A stretch of DNA of 64,000 nt, from assembly GCA_030158125.1 (NCBI GenBank), contig JAOATL010000013.1:126879-190878 (forward strand). The letters run 5' to 3'. The stretch is from Limnohabitans sp. Lineage in GTDB: Bacteria; Pseudomonadota; Gammaproteobacteria; Burkholderiales; Burkholderiaceae_C. Each line of letters starts with the position of its first letter. The first letter of the stretch is position 1. Below the pieces are notes generated by a model. That model made no database searches. It saw only the letters and a program-made list of their open reading frames with translations, and was not told the DNA's origin. The translations under genes were made by a program, and so were the position numbers. Positions 8,851-17,586 of the stretch are shown in pieces.

Positions 8851-9423
8851 TCAAGCGGCTTCTGGTTTTCTGAAAAACATGGGGTAGTAGCGTTCAACCA
8901 CCGGCCCGTCAAAAGCCCAAGACATGCACTTGCCCACGTGGGGCGGCGGCGTGGTGGGGACTTCGTCGGGCAGGCCCGCTTGCTGCGCTTTGAACTGACG
9001 CGCGGAGGGAATGGTTTGGTAGGCCGCGGTGGCCATGTTGAACAGCATCTCGCGCAAATGGGTGCAGCCTGCAACGCCGCCCAGGTGCGCGTCGATGGTT
9101 TTGCGCCAACCCGCCCCCAAGGTGCAGCCCACCAGCTTGTGCATGTTGAGAGGGGCACGCTCACATTCTGGGTGGGGGATGTGGGCCATGTCGGTGATCA
9201 GGTCATGGATTTTGAAATCATTGTCCACCGTGAGTCGAATGTTCAAGCCATGAATGGGCTGACCTGCTTCCAAGGGGCCTTGGCTAGGAATAATGAAGTT
9301 GTAGGTTTTGACGTCTGTCAGAGCGGCTTCAATGTCCCACAAGCCATCCTCGCGTTCAAAGCCTGAATAGACCACGGTGCGCGTATGTGACAGTTTTCGA
9401 GGGGAGGGGGGTGGAAGTGCCAA
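8851..9423 (-). CDS. DUF2889 domain protein
   Basis: Protein of about 190 residues matching the DUF2889 layout: RTVVYSGFEREDGLWDIEAALTD, GQPIHGLNIRLTVD, and a conserved C-GAGWRKTID....GCTHLREML segment with cysteines. Function is unknown; members often sit near CoA-ligase or aromatic catabolic genes. No ATG fits. TTG at 9423 was chosen because GAGAGG stands 6 bases before it, and the longer frame to 9510 would run into the divergent ligase gene starting at 9485. It is divergent from the acyl-CoA ligase, so the two may share a control region. Confidence 0.75.
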   Translation of the reverse strand: MALPPPSPRKLSHTRTVVYSGFEREDGLWDIEAALTDVKTYNFIIPSQGPLEAGQPIHGLNIRLTVDNDFKIHDLITDMAHIPHPECERAPLNMHKLVGCTLGAGWRKTIDAHLGGVAGCTHLREMLFNMATAAYQTIPSARQFKAQQAGLPDEVPTTPPPHVGKCMSWAFDGPVVERYYPMFFRKPEAA

Positions 9424-9484
9424 TGTCGGCCTCTCAAATTTCGAGTTCAATGCCTTGATTATCGATTTGATTTGGAGCTTTTGA

Positions 9485-11056
9485 ATGTCAACTGCAGCAC
9501 AGCCTCTCATTTCTCCCGTGGTTCGGCGTCAAACCATTGCCGATGCCCTGAGGCGCACGGCTTTGCGCTTGCCAAACAAGTTGGGAATTGTGTGCGGCAG
9601 TACGTCTTGGACTTATGCGGAATTTGATGCGCTGGTGACGCGCCTGGCTGCGGGTTTGTCAGGCCAAGGTGTGACACCTGGCGATCGTGTGGCCGTGCTG
9701 GCTCGCAATTCCCATGGTTTTGCAGCTTTGCGTTTTGCCTTGGCGCGCATGGGGGCTGTGATGGTGCCGATCAATTTCATGCTCAAGGCCGAAGAAGTGG
9801 CCTACATCCTTCGGCATGCTGGCGCCCAAACCTTGGCCACCGATTCCGGCTTGGCTGATTTAGCCAAGCAAGCGTCGGCGCTGGATACCAAAGTGCAGCA
9901 GTTTGTTTGGTTGCCTTCTGAAGACCCCAGCGAACCGGTGGTGGGCATGCTCAATTTTCATGCGCTGGCCGCTTGTACCGCCGCCTTGCCAGAGAGCGGT
10001 TTGGCCAGTCAAGATTTGGCGCAAATTGTGTACACCAGTGGCACCGAGTCCATGCCCAAGGGGGCCATGCTGACACATGACGCGGTGCTGTGGCAGTACG
10101 TGAGCTGTGTGGTGAATGCCGAAATTGCCGAGCAAGATTTGGCATTGCATGCGCTGCCGCTGTACCACTGCGCGCAGTTGGATGTGTTCTTTGGCCCCGC
10201 CATTTACATTGGCAGCAGCAACGTGATCACCGCCAAACCCGTGCCCGACAATTTGTTGGCGTTGATCGAAAAATACAAAATCACCAGCTTCTTTGCACCG
10301 CCTACGGTGTGGATTGCCTTGTTGCGCTCACCTTTGTTTGATGCCAACAAACTCAGTCACTTGGCCAAAGGCTATTACGGCGCGTCCATCATGCCCGTTG
10401 AAGTGTTGAAAGAGTTGGCCTCACGCTTGCCCAAGGTCCGCTTGTGGAATTTGTATGGTCAAACCGAAATAGCCCCCTTGGCCACCATGCTGGGCCCCGA
10501 CGACCAATTGCGCAAACCTGGTTCTTGCGGCCGTGCGGTCTTGAATGTGGAAACACGTGTGGTGAACGACGACATGCAAGAGGTGAAGCCTGGCGAAGTG
10601 GGCGAAATTGTGCACCGGTCTCCTCACTTGATGTTGGGCTACTTTAACGATGCAGAAAAAACACGCGCCTCTTTTACGGGCGAGTGGTTTCACAGCGGCG
10701 ACTTGGCCACCATCGATGACGAAGGGTATATCAGCGTGGTGGACCGCAAAAAGGACATGATCAAGACGGGTGGCGAGAATGTGGCCAGCCGTGAAGTCGA
10801 GGAAATGATTTACCAGCTACCTGCCGTCAGCGAGGTGGCGGTGATTGGTTTGCCCGATCCAAAATGGGTAGAAGCTGTGACCGCTGTCATTGTGTTGAAG
10901 GCCGGCCAGACTTTGAGCGCGGAAGATGTGATGGCGCATTGCAACCAGCACATGGCCAGCTTCAAGGTGCCCAAACGGGTTGTTTTTGCCGATGCCCTGC
11001 CTAAAAACCCCAGCGGCAAATTGCTCAAACGAGAATTGAGAACACACTACGCTTAA
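9485..11056 (+). CDS. AMP-forming acyl-CoA synthetase
   Basis: ANL-superfamily acid-CoA ligase of 523 residues. Motifs in order: VYTSGTESMPKGAMLTHD (P-loop-like, about 180-197), LYGQTEIAP (about 324-332), GEWFHSGDLATID, VDRKKDMIKTGGENV, and the C-terminal catalytic lysine region NPSGKLLKRELR. It activates a carboxylic acid to its CoA thioester in the cytoplasm. The acid is not evident; similarity is to medium/long-chain fatty-acid and aryl-acid ligases. It is divergent from the DUF2889 gene and 91 bp upstream of the gntR-type gene, in the same direction as the large catabolic operon. Confidence 0.85.
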   Translation: MSTAAQPLISPVVRRQTIADALRRTALRLPNKLGIVCGSTSWTYAEFDALVTRLAAGLSGQGVTPGDRVAVLARNSHGFAALRFALARMGAVMVPINFMLKAEEVAYILRHAGAQTLATDSGLADLAKQASALDTKVQQFVWLPSEDPSEPVVGMLNFHALAACTAALPESGLASQDLAQIVYTSGTESMPKGAMLTHDAVLWQYVSCVVNAEIAEQDLALHALPLYHCAQLDVFFGPAIYIGSSNVITAKPVPDNLLALIEKYKITSFFAPPTVWIALLRSPLFDANKLSHLAKGYYGASIMPVEVLKELASRLPKVRLWNLYGQTEIAPLATMLGPDDQLRKPGSCGRAVLNVETRVVNDDMQEVKPGEVGEIVHRSPHLMLGYFNDAEKTRASFTGEWFHSGDLATIDDEGYISVVDRKKDMIKTGGENVASREVEEMIYQLPAVSEVAVIGLPDPKWVEAVTAVIVLKAGQTLSAEDVMAHCNQHMASFKVPKRVVFADALPKNPSGKLLKRELRTHYA

Positions 11057-11101
11057 GCCCTTGGGTTGAATGCATTGGTGAAATTGCTAATTTGTCCTAC
11101 T

Positions 11102-11125
11102 TAATGTCCTATTGACAGGTCATTA
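11102..11125. promoter_or_regulatory. Inverted repeat before the GntR-type gene (probable operator)
   Basis: TAATGTCCT (11102-11110) and AGGTCATTA (11117-11125) form an inverted repeat matching at 8 of 9 positions with a 6-bp centre. A TTGACA (11112-11117) sits inside it, but the -10 at 17-18 bp is poor. The position 23 bp before the gntR start suggests self-control by the GntR protein. Confidence 0.6.
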
Positions 11126-11147
11126 GGAGTGATCAACCATAGCGCTC

Positions 11148-11957
11148 ATGAACCAAAGCTTGCCATTGCCCAAGTACCACCAGATTTATTTGGTGCTGTG
11201 CGAGCAATTGCAAGAGGGTAAGTTTGATGAAGGCTTGCCAGGTGAGTTGGCCCTCATGAAGCAGTTTTCAGTGGCCCGTGTCACTGTGCGACGAGCCCTT
11301 CAGCAAATGGCCGAGGAAGGTTTGATCAAACGCGAGCCGGGCCGTGGCACACGGCCTGTGAAGCGAGATGCATCCGGTGCGTTGAGCACTGCAAATGACG
11401 CCTCCGTCACGGGTAGTCAGCAGGCGCGGTTGACGGGTTTGCTGGAAAACCTGGTCACCATGGGCCTTCGGACATCGGTCAAGGTCTTGTCTGTGCAAAC
11501 TTTGTTGGCACCCAAAGAGATTCAAGAAAAATTGCAAATATTGCCCACGGATTGGGTGCAAAAAGCCGAGCGTGTTCGCAGCACGCGTGAAGGGCCGCTG
11601 TCACACATCACCACTTGGGTGCCATCGGCCATTGCCAAAGGTTTCGGTCAGCGCGAGTTGGCCCAAAAGCCCATCTTGGTGTTGCTGGAAGAGGCCGGCG
11701 TCAAAGTGGGCCGTGCTGAACAAACCATTTCTGCCCGCTTGGCCGATGCCGAGATGGCGCGGCACCTGGATGTGCCTGTGGGCTCTGCCTTGTTGTCTGT
11801 GCGCCGCTTGATTTATGACCAGCAGGAAAAGCCCGTCCAGTGGCTGTTGGGTTTGTACCGTCCCGATCGTTACGAATACCAAATGCAGTTGTCACGTGTT
11901 GGCAGCATTGACGCCCAAATTTGGGTGGACAAAGAGCTGTCAGCCAATTTCCATTGA
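11148..11957 (+). CDS. GntR-family (HutC/UTRA type) transcriptional regulator
   Basis: A 269-residue regulator. The N-terminal winged helix-turn-helix (about 8-75: YHQIYLVLCEQLQEGKF, ELALMKQFSVARVTVRRALQQMAEEGLIKREPGRGTR) is followed by a UTRA ligand-binding domain (about 95-255: ERVRSTREGPLSHITTWVP, LLEEAGVKVGRAEQTISARLADAEMARHLDVPVGSALLSVRR). HutC-type members sense a pathway intermediate. It is the first gene of the plus-strand operon that continues with the ABC importer 55 bp downstream, and an inverted repeat lies just upstream of its start. Confidence 0.92.
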   Translation: MNQSLPLPKYHQIYLVLCEQLQEGKFDEGLPGELALMKQFSVARVTVRRALQQMAEEGLIKREPGRGTRPVKRDASGALSTANDASVTGSQQARLTGLLENLVTMGLRTSVKVLSVQTLLAPKEIQEKLQILPTDWVQKAERVRSTREGPLSHITTWVPSAIAKGFGQRELAQKPILVLLEEAGVKVGRAEQTISARLADAEMARHLDVPVGSALLSVRRLIYDQQEKPVQWLLGLYRPDRYEYQMQLSRVGSIDAQIWVDKELSANFH

Positions 11958-12012
11958 CCTTTTCGTTGACCTTCTTATTCACTTGACCCTTGACCATCTA
12001 AAGGAGCTTCCT

Positions 12013-13215
12013 ATGACCACACGTCGTCACTTTATGAGCCAGACCGCTGCTGCGGCTTCTGTCATGTCCTTCCCTTTGATTGCCGGCGCGCAAGCAAAGA
12101 CTGTGAAGGTCGGCGTTTTGCATCCAGTCACGGGTGCACTGGCGTATTCCGGTCAGCAATGTCGACTGGGCGCCTTGTTGGCCATTGAAGACATCAACAA
12201 CGCGGGTGGTATCAAGTCTTTGGGCGGCGCCAAAATTGAAGCCATTTTGGGCGATGCCCAATCGAGCCCACAAGCCGGTACCGCTGAAATTGAAAAAATG
12301 AATGAAGCGGGTGTTAGCGCCGTTGTGGGTGCGTTTGCATCGGCCATTTGCTTGGCCACCACGCAGGCGGCTGCCAAGTACAACCTGCCGCACGTGGTGG
12401 ACGTGGGTGTGGCCGATCAAATTGTGGAGCGTGGTTTGAAAAACACCTTCCGATTTGGCCCAGGCTACAGAAAATGTGCAGAAGTGGCTGTGGCCAATTT
12501 GCATGTGCTCAACACGGCTGCGGGCAAGCCTGCACGCAGTGTGATGATCATTCATGAAGAGTCATTGTTTGGCACAGGCACTGCCAATTTGTTGGCCAAG
12601 GAGTTGCCCGGCTACGGTTACGACGTGAAAGAAATCATCAAGCACGCCAACCCCACGCGCGATTTCAACAACATCGCACTGCGCATCAAGCAAGTCAACC
12701 CCGACATTGTGATTCCCGCCAACTACTACAACGAGTACGCGCTGTTGGTGCGCACCATGCAGCAGCAAAAAATCACGCCCAAAGCAATTTACTCAGTGTT
12801 GGGTGGCGCGGCTTCCAGTTACAAGTTTGTCAAAGAGTTTCCTGAAGCGGCCAACGGCATCATCGATTGCAACCACTGGTTCAATCCACGCGACAAGCGT
12901 TCTTTGGAACTGAAAAAGCGAGTCGAAGCCAAAGGCCAGTTCTTCAGCTACGAAGTGTTCATGACATACACCGCCATGAGCTTGTTGGCCGATGCCATTG
13001 AGCGCGCCAAGTCGACCGACCGTGCGGCCATCATCGATGCTTTGAACAAGAGCACCTTCTCCAACCACATCATGCCCTACGGTGCCACACAGTTTGTGAA
13101 TGGTCAAAACATGGGTGCGCAACCTTTGATGACGCAAGTGGTCAAAGGCGACATCAAAGTGATCGTGCCGCGTGATTACCGCGAAGTCGAACCGATCTTC
13201 CCCTTGAAGGCCTAA
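12013..13215 (+). CDS. Branched-chain-amino-acid-type ABC transporter, periplasmic substrate-binding protein
   Basis: LivK-like receptor (periplasmic-binding protein type 1), 400 residues. A Tat-like signal TRRHFMSQTAAAA with cleavage near IAGAQA is followed by VKVGVLHPVTGALAYSGQQ, typical of the family. ATG 12013 was chosen (AAGGAG at 12001 region) because the frame upstream overlaps the gntR gene. These receptors bind amino acids, amides, urea or aromatic acids, so the ligand is open. The gene ends in a 7-bp triplicated sequence. Confidence 0.92.
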   Translation: MTTRRHFMSQTAAAASVMSFPLIAGAQAKTVKVGVLHPVTGALAYSGQQCRLGALLAIEDINNAGGIKSLGGAKIEAILGDAQSSPQAGTAEIEKMNEAGVSAVVGAFASAICLATTQAAAKYNLPHVVDVGVADQIVERGLKNTFRFGPGYRKCAEVAVANLHVLNTAAGKPARSVMIIHEESLFGTGTANLLAKELPGYGYDVKEIIKHANPTRDFNNIALRIKQVNPDIVIPANYYNEYALLVRTMQQQKITPKAIYSVLGGAASSYKFVKEFPEAANGIIDCNHWFNPRDKRSLELKKRVEAKGQFFSYEVFMTYTAMSLLADAIERAKSTDRAAIIDALNKSTFSNHIMPYGATQFVNGQNMGAQPLMTQVVKGDIKVIVPRDYREVEPIFPLKA

Positions 13216-13264
13216 GGCCTAAGGCCTTGCGCTGCGCCATGATCGCCACTTTGAATGAGTCACC

Positions 13265-14152
13265 ATGATGTTTGACGCCAGCATTTTGCTGTCCGCTTTG
13301 CTCAATGGTTTAACCACGGGCGCAGTCTATGCCCTGATTGCGCTTGGGTTGACCCTGATTTATGGTGTGCTGCACATCATCAACTTTGCACATGGTGCCT
13401 CGCTCATGATGGCCTTGTATGGCGTGTATGCGCTCAAAGAGCGTTGGGGCATTGACCCGTATGTGGCCTTGCCCATCATGGTGCCCGCCATGTTCTTGTT
13501 GGGCTATGGCATGCAACGCCTCATCATCAACCGGGCCAGCCACGGCAAAGACGAAAACATCTTGCTGGTGACTTTGGGGTTGTCCATCGTGATGGAAAAC
13601 CTGGCCTTGTTGTTTTTCAAATCGGACACGCGCACCATTGACACGCCATACACCCTCAGCACGGTGGCCATTGGGCCTGAGATGGCGCAGGTGATGGTCT
13701 CGGTCCCCAAGTTGGTGGCCTTTGCTGGTGCCTTGGTGGTATCGGCATTGTTGATTGTGTTGTTGCAACGCACCGATTTGGGCCGTGCCATTCGTGCGGT
13801 GGCCAAAGAAAAACAGGGCGCGCGTTTGATGGGCATCGATGTCGAACACGTCTATGCCATGTGCTTTGGTTTGGGCTTGGCTTGCCTGGGTGCGGCAGCC
13901 TGCTTTTTGTTGCCCGCCTACTATGTCAACCCACAAGTCGGCAATGGCTTTGTGTTGGTGGCATTTACGGTGGTGGTGTTGGGTGGCATGGGCAGCTTTG
14001 CGGGCGCATTGCTGGGTGGTTTGCTGATTGGTGTGGTGGAGTCATTTGGCGGCTTGTTCTTGGGCGAGTCCCTTGGTCAGGTGGGTATTTTTGTGATCTT
14101 CATCGCCGTGTTGTTGTTGCGTCCCCAGGGTTTGTTTGGGGCCAAGACATGA
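13265..14152 (+). CDS. Branched-chain-type ABC transporter permease (LivH-like)
   Basis: A 295-residue inner-membrane permease with about eight helices. LivH features include the N-terminal LLNGLTTGAVYALIALGLTLIYGVLHIINFAHG and the EAA-like GIDVEHVYAMCFGLGLACLGAAA loop, with VVLGGMGSFAGALLGGLLIGVVES near the end. It pairs with the LivM-like permease. The start may be at 13265 or the adjacent ATG at 13268. Confidence 0.92.
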   Translation: MMFDASILLSALLNGLTTGAVYALIALGLTLIYGVLHIINFAHGASLMMALYGVYALKERWGIDPYVALPIMVPAMFLLGYGMQRLIINRASHGKDENILLVTLGLSIVMENLALLFFKSDTRTIDTPYTLSTVAIGPEMAQVMVSVPKLVAFAGALVVSALLIVLLQRTDLGRAIRAVAKEKQGARLMGIDVEHVYAMCFGLGLACLGAAACFLLPAYYVNPQVGNGFVLVAFTVVVLGGMGSFAGALLGGLLIGVVESFGGLFLGESLGQVGIFVIFIAVLLLRPQGLFGAKT

Positions 14153-14162
14153 GGCTTTGCGC

Positions 14163-15131
14163 ATGACTAAATTACTCAAAGACATGGTCAGCATTGGCCT
14201 GTTCGTGTGGACCGTGGCCTTCATACCTGTGCTCACCCAGTCGGGTGTGACCTTGAACTTTGTCATGATGGCTTTGTTTGCATGCCTGATGGCGCAGGCC
14301 TGGAATGTGTTGGGCGGCTTTGGTGGTCAGTTCTCCTTTGGCCATGCCTTGTTCTTTGGCACGGGTGCTTACTTTCAGGCCATAGCGCAAATCTCTTGGG
14401 GCTGGAATCCATGGGTGGCCCTGCCGGCGGCCATGTTGGCGGCTGCATTGGTGGGCGCTTGGGTGGGGGCACTGTCTTTCAGGTACGGCTTGAAAGGCTC
14501 TTACTTTGCGTTGGTCACCTTGGCCTTTGCCGAAGTTTTCCGAATTGTTTCTTTGTCAGTGCCGTTCACGGGAGCCGGTGTGGGTTTGATGCTGCCCTTG
14601 AATGAGTCGTGGACCAACATGCAGTTTGGTTCGCGGGCTGGTTTTGTATGGCTTATTTTGGGCTTGGTCACCTTGGCTTTGTGTGTCACGGCGTATTTGC
14701 GCAACTCTCGATTTGGTGCTTATTTACAGGCCGTGCGCGACAACGAAGATGCGGCCCGAGCCATCGGCGTCAATCCTTTTTATGTCAAAACTTGGGCCAC
14801 TGTGTTGTCGGGCGCTTTGATGGGATCGGCTGGCGCTTTTTATGTGCAAGTGTTTCAGTACATCGATCCGGGCATTGGTTTTGGTTCTCACACCTCGGTC
14901 GAAGCTTTGGTGGGGGCCATCGTGGGCGGCATGGGCACCTTGTGGGGCCCTGTGTTGGGCGCCTTGGCCTTGCACGTGTTGGCCGATCTCACACGCAATT
15001 TGTTTGGCCAAATGCCAGGTATCAACATGGTCATCTACGGCGCGGTGTTGGTGGTGATTGTGATGTTTTTACCCAGAGGTATCGCCGGCTTGTACCCGCA
15101 TTTGCCAAAGTCTTGGAGACGCTATGACTAA
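14163..15131 (+). CDS. Branched-chain-type ABC transporter permease (LivM-like)
   Basis: A 322-residue inner-membrane permease. Typical LivM stretches are AQAWNVLGGFGGQFSFGHALFFGTGAYFQA, RYGLKGSYFALVTLAFAEVFRI, AVRDNEDAARAIGVNPFYVKTWA and VGGMGTLWGPVLGALAL. ATG 14163 (MTKLLKDM) is preferred over 14136 because the added residues are unlike the family. The 3' end overlaps the ATPase gene start by 8 bp, so the genes are translationally coupled. Confidence 0.92.
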   Translation: MTKLLKDMVSIGLFVWTVAFIPVLTQSGVTLNFVMMALFACLMAQAWNVLGGFGGQFSFGHALFFGTGAYFQAIAQISWGWNPWVALPAAMLAAALVGAWVGALSFRYGLKGSYFALVTLAFAEVFRIVSLSVPFTGAGVGLMLPLNESWTNMQFGSRAGFVWLILGLVTLALCVTAYLRNSRFGAYLQAVRDNEDAARAIGVNPFYVKTWATVLSGALMGSAGAFYVQVFQYIDPGIGFGSHTSVEALVGAIVGGMGTLWGPVLGALALHVLADLTRNLFGQMPGINMVIYGAVLVVIVMFLPRGIAGLYPHLPKSWRRYD

Positions 15132-15885
15132 GTCCACTGCTTTGCTAGAAGTGCAGGGTGTGAGCCGCGCCTTTGGGGGCTTGAAGGCGGTTCAAAACGT
15201 CAGCTTGGACGTGCCGCAAGGCGCCTTGACCGCCTTGATTGGCCCCAATGGCGCAGGCAAGACCACATTGTTTGCATTGCTGTCTGGTTTTCTAACCCCG
15301 GACACCGGACGCGTGATGTTCAAGGGTCAGGACATCACAGGACAGGCGCCGCATCTGAATGCCAAATTGGGCATGACGCGGACCTTTCAAATTGTGCAGC
15401 CCTTTGCCGCACAAACTGTGCGAGAAAACATTGCCGTGGGCGCACATCTGCACACAGCATCGCGCACGCAAGCCTTGGCCGCAGCCGAGCAGGTGGCGCA
15501 ACGCGTGGGCTTGGCCGATCAATTGGACAAACTGGCCAGTGACTTGACTGTGGCAGGTCGCAAGCGTTTGGAATTGGCGCGTGCCCTGGCCACGCAACCT
15601 CAATTGTTGTTGCTAGACGAAGTGTTGGCGGGTTTGAACCCGCAAGAAATTGCCGAGATGATTCCCGTGGTGCGGGCCATTGCCGCGTCGGGCGTCACGG
15701 TGCTGATGATTGAGCACGTGATGCAAGCTGTCATGAGTTTGGCTGAGCATGTTTGGGTGTTGGCCCAAGGCCAACTGATTGCACAGGGCACGCCTTCCGA
15801 GGTGACGCGACATCCGCAAGTGATTGAAGCCTATTTGGGCCACGGCACGGCTGCGCGACTGCGTCAAGCGGAGGTCTCGGCATGA
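15124..15885 (+). CDS. Branched-chain-type ABC transporter ATPase (LivG-like)
   Basis: A 253-residue ATP-binding subunit. Walker A is GPNGAGKTTLF (about 40-50) and Walker B is LLLLDEVLAGLNPQE. The signature motif is the variant LTVAGRKRLELARAL in place of LSGGQ, common in LivG subfamilies. The C-terminal segment HPQVIEAYLGHG is typical of Liv ATPases. It overlaps both neighbours (8 bp with the permease, ATGA with the next ATPase). Confidence 0.93.
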   Translation: MTKSTALLEVQGVSRAFGGLKAVQNVSLDVPQGALTALIGPNGAGKTTLFALLSGFLTPDTGRVMFKGQDITGQAPHLNAKLGMTRTFQIVQPFAAQTVRENIAVGAHLHTASRTQALAAAEQVAQRVGLADQLDKLASDLTVAGRKRLELARALATQPQLLLLDEVLAGLNPQEIAEMIPVVRAIAASGVTVLMIEHVMQAVMSLAEHVWVLAQGQLIAQGTPSEVTRHPQVIEAYLGHGTAARLRQAEVSA

Positions 15886-16592
15886 CCGAAATTTTGAAAG
15901 TGTCCCAACTGCGCGCAGGCTACGGTGCAGTAGAGGTGTTGCGAGGTGTGGACCTGACGGTGAATGCTGGCGAAACCGTGGCGCTGCTCGGCAGCAATGG
16001 TGCTGGCAAAACCACTTTGAATGGCGTGTTGAGTGGCCTTGTCAAAGCGCGCAGTGGTCAGGTGATATTCGAGGGGCAAGACATCACAGGCTGGCATGCG
16101 CGCAAAGTGGTGCAGGCCGGTTTGATCCATGTGCCTGAAGGCCGCAAAGTGTTTCCCAATTTAAGTGTGCTGGAGAACCTGTCCTTGGGTGCGTTCACAC
16201 GCGGCCGGCAACGGCGGGATGCCAACTTGGAAAAAATCTTTGGTATTTTTCCGCGTCTGCGGGAGCGCATTCAACAATTGGCGGGCACCTTGAGTGGTGG
16301 CGAGCAGCAAATGCTGGCCATTGGTCGTGGTTTGATGGCCGAGCCGCAACTTTTGATTTTGGACGAGCCCTCTTTGGGTTTGTCACCGTTGCTGGTTGAA
16401 GAGATGTTCCGCCTGATTGGACAACTCAAAGCCAATGGCTTGGCGGTGTTGTTGGTGGAGCAAAACGTGGGGCAATCTTTGGAGATTGCCGATCGTGCGT
16501 ATGTGATGGAAAACGGGGCCATCCGTTTCAGCGGCAAACCCGCTGAGCTGTTGGCCAGCGACACATTAAGACAAGCCTATTTGGGCATGTGA
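15882..16592 (+). CDS. Branched-chain-type ABC transporter ATPase (LivF-like)
   Basis: A 236-residue ATP-binding subunit. It has Walker A GSNGAGKTTLN, signature LSGGEQQMLAIGRGLM, Walker B LLILDEPSLGLSPLL and the LivF-type ending LRQAYLGM. Together with the three preceding genes it completes an ABC importer with the binding protein at 12013. Confidence 0.93.
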   Translation: MTEILKVSQLRAGYGAVEVLRGVDLTVNAGETVALLGSNGAGKTTLNGVLSGLVKARSGQVIFEGQDITGWHARKVVQAGLIHVPEGRKVFPNLSVLENLSLGAFTRGRQRRDANLEKIFGIFPRLRERIQQLAGTLSGGEQQMLAIGRGLMAEPQLLILDEPSLGLSPLLVEEMFRLIGQLKANGLAVLLVEQNVGQSLEIADRAYVMENGAIRFSGKPAELLASDTLRQAYLGM

Positions 16593-16605
16593 AAAGGACA
16601 ATCAA

Positions 16606-17586
16606 ATGCGGACATCCATTTTGACATTGCGCTTGGGTTGGATCGGCATGGCCATGACCATGACCATGGCCTTGAGTGGCGCTCAGGCCCAAACAGCTGC
16701 GGGCGCGCCGGTTCGAATTTTGGTGGGCGCGCCAGCAGGTGGCACGACCGACACCATGGCGCGAACCTTGGCGCAGTCTTTGGGGCAGCAGCTGGGCCGT
16801 GTGGTGGTCGTTGAAAACAAGCCGGGTGCGGGAGGCAATCTGGCCGCCGACATGGTGGCCAAAGCAGCGCCCGACGGCAATACCTTGCTGATGAGCTTTA
16901 CCAGCCATGCCATCAACGCATCGCTTTACCCCAGTTTGCCATTCGACCCCATCAAAGACTTTACCCCGCTCACGATGGTGTCGTCCTCGCCTTCCATGTT
17001 GGTGGCGCATCCATCTTTGCCGGTCAAGAACGTGGCGGAATTGGTCAAGCTGGCCAAAGAAAAACCGGGCCAGCTGAATTTTGCGATTGGTGCCTTGGGG
17101 TCCTCATTGCATTTGGCTGGTGACTCCTTCAAGATGAAGGCGGGCGTGTTCATTGTCAATATCCCTTACCGTGGCACCGCGCCTGCCGTGCAAGACGTCT
17201 TGGCAGGTCAGGTCGAGTTGATGTTTGCTGCCGTGGGCAATGCCCAAGCGCACGTCAAGGCGGGCAAGTTGCGTGCCCTCGGGGTGACCAGCCCTAAACG
17301 ACTGGCCGCCTTTCCAGATGTCCCCGCCATTGGTGAAACCTTGCCGGGGTATGAGTCGAGTGCTTGGTTTGGTTTGTTTGCACCAGGGCGAATGAACCCA
17401 GAATTGGCCAAGCGCTTGAGCGATGCAGCACGTGTAGCAATACAAAGTCCCGAAGTCAAAAGGCGCATCGAAAGTGAAGGTGCCATACCTGCTGGCAACA
17501 GTCCCCAAGAATTTGCCAAATTCGTTGAGTCAGAAATTGTGCGCTGGCGCACGGTGGTTCAGTACTCGGGAGCCAAGCCAGAATGA
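16606..17586 (+). CDS. Bug/TctC-family periplasmic substrate-binding protein (orphan)
   Basis: A 326-residue receptor of the Bordetella uptake gene (Bug) type. The signal peptide (about 1-28, IGMAMTMTMALSGAQAQ) comes from a short ATGACC repeat. It is followed by VRILVGAPAGGTTDTMARTLAQSL, VVVENKPGAGGNLAADMVAKAAPDGNTLL and IPYRGTAPAVQDVLAGQVELMF. Bug proteins bind carboxylates such as amino or dicarboxylic acids. No TctA/TctB membrane genes are near, so it may serve sensing or an unlinked transporter. AAAGGA precedes the ATG; the 3' end overlaps the hydratase gene by 4 bp. Confidence 0.92.
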   Translation: MRTSILTLRLGWIGMAMTMTMALSGAQAQTAAGAPVRILVGAPAGGTTDTMARTLAQSLGQQLGRVVVVENKPGAGGNLAADMVAKAAPDGNTLLMSFTSHAINASLYPSLPFDPIKDFTPLTMVSSSPSMLVAHPSLPVKNVAELVKLAKEKPGQLNFAIGALGSSLHLAGDSFKMKAGVFIVNIPYRGTAPAVQDVLAGQVELMFAAVGNAQAHVKAGKLRALGVTSPKRLAAFPDVPAIGETLPGYESSAWFGLFAPGRMNPELAKRLSDAARVAIQSPEVKRRIESEGAIPAGNSPQEFAKFVESEIVRWRTVVQYSGAKPE

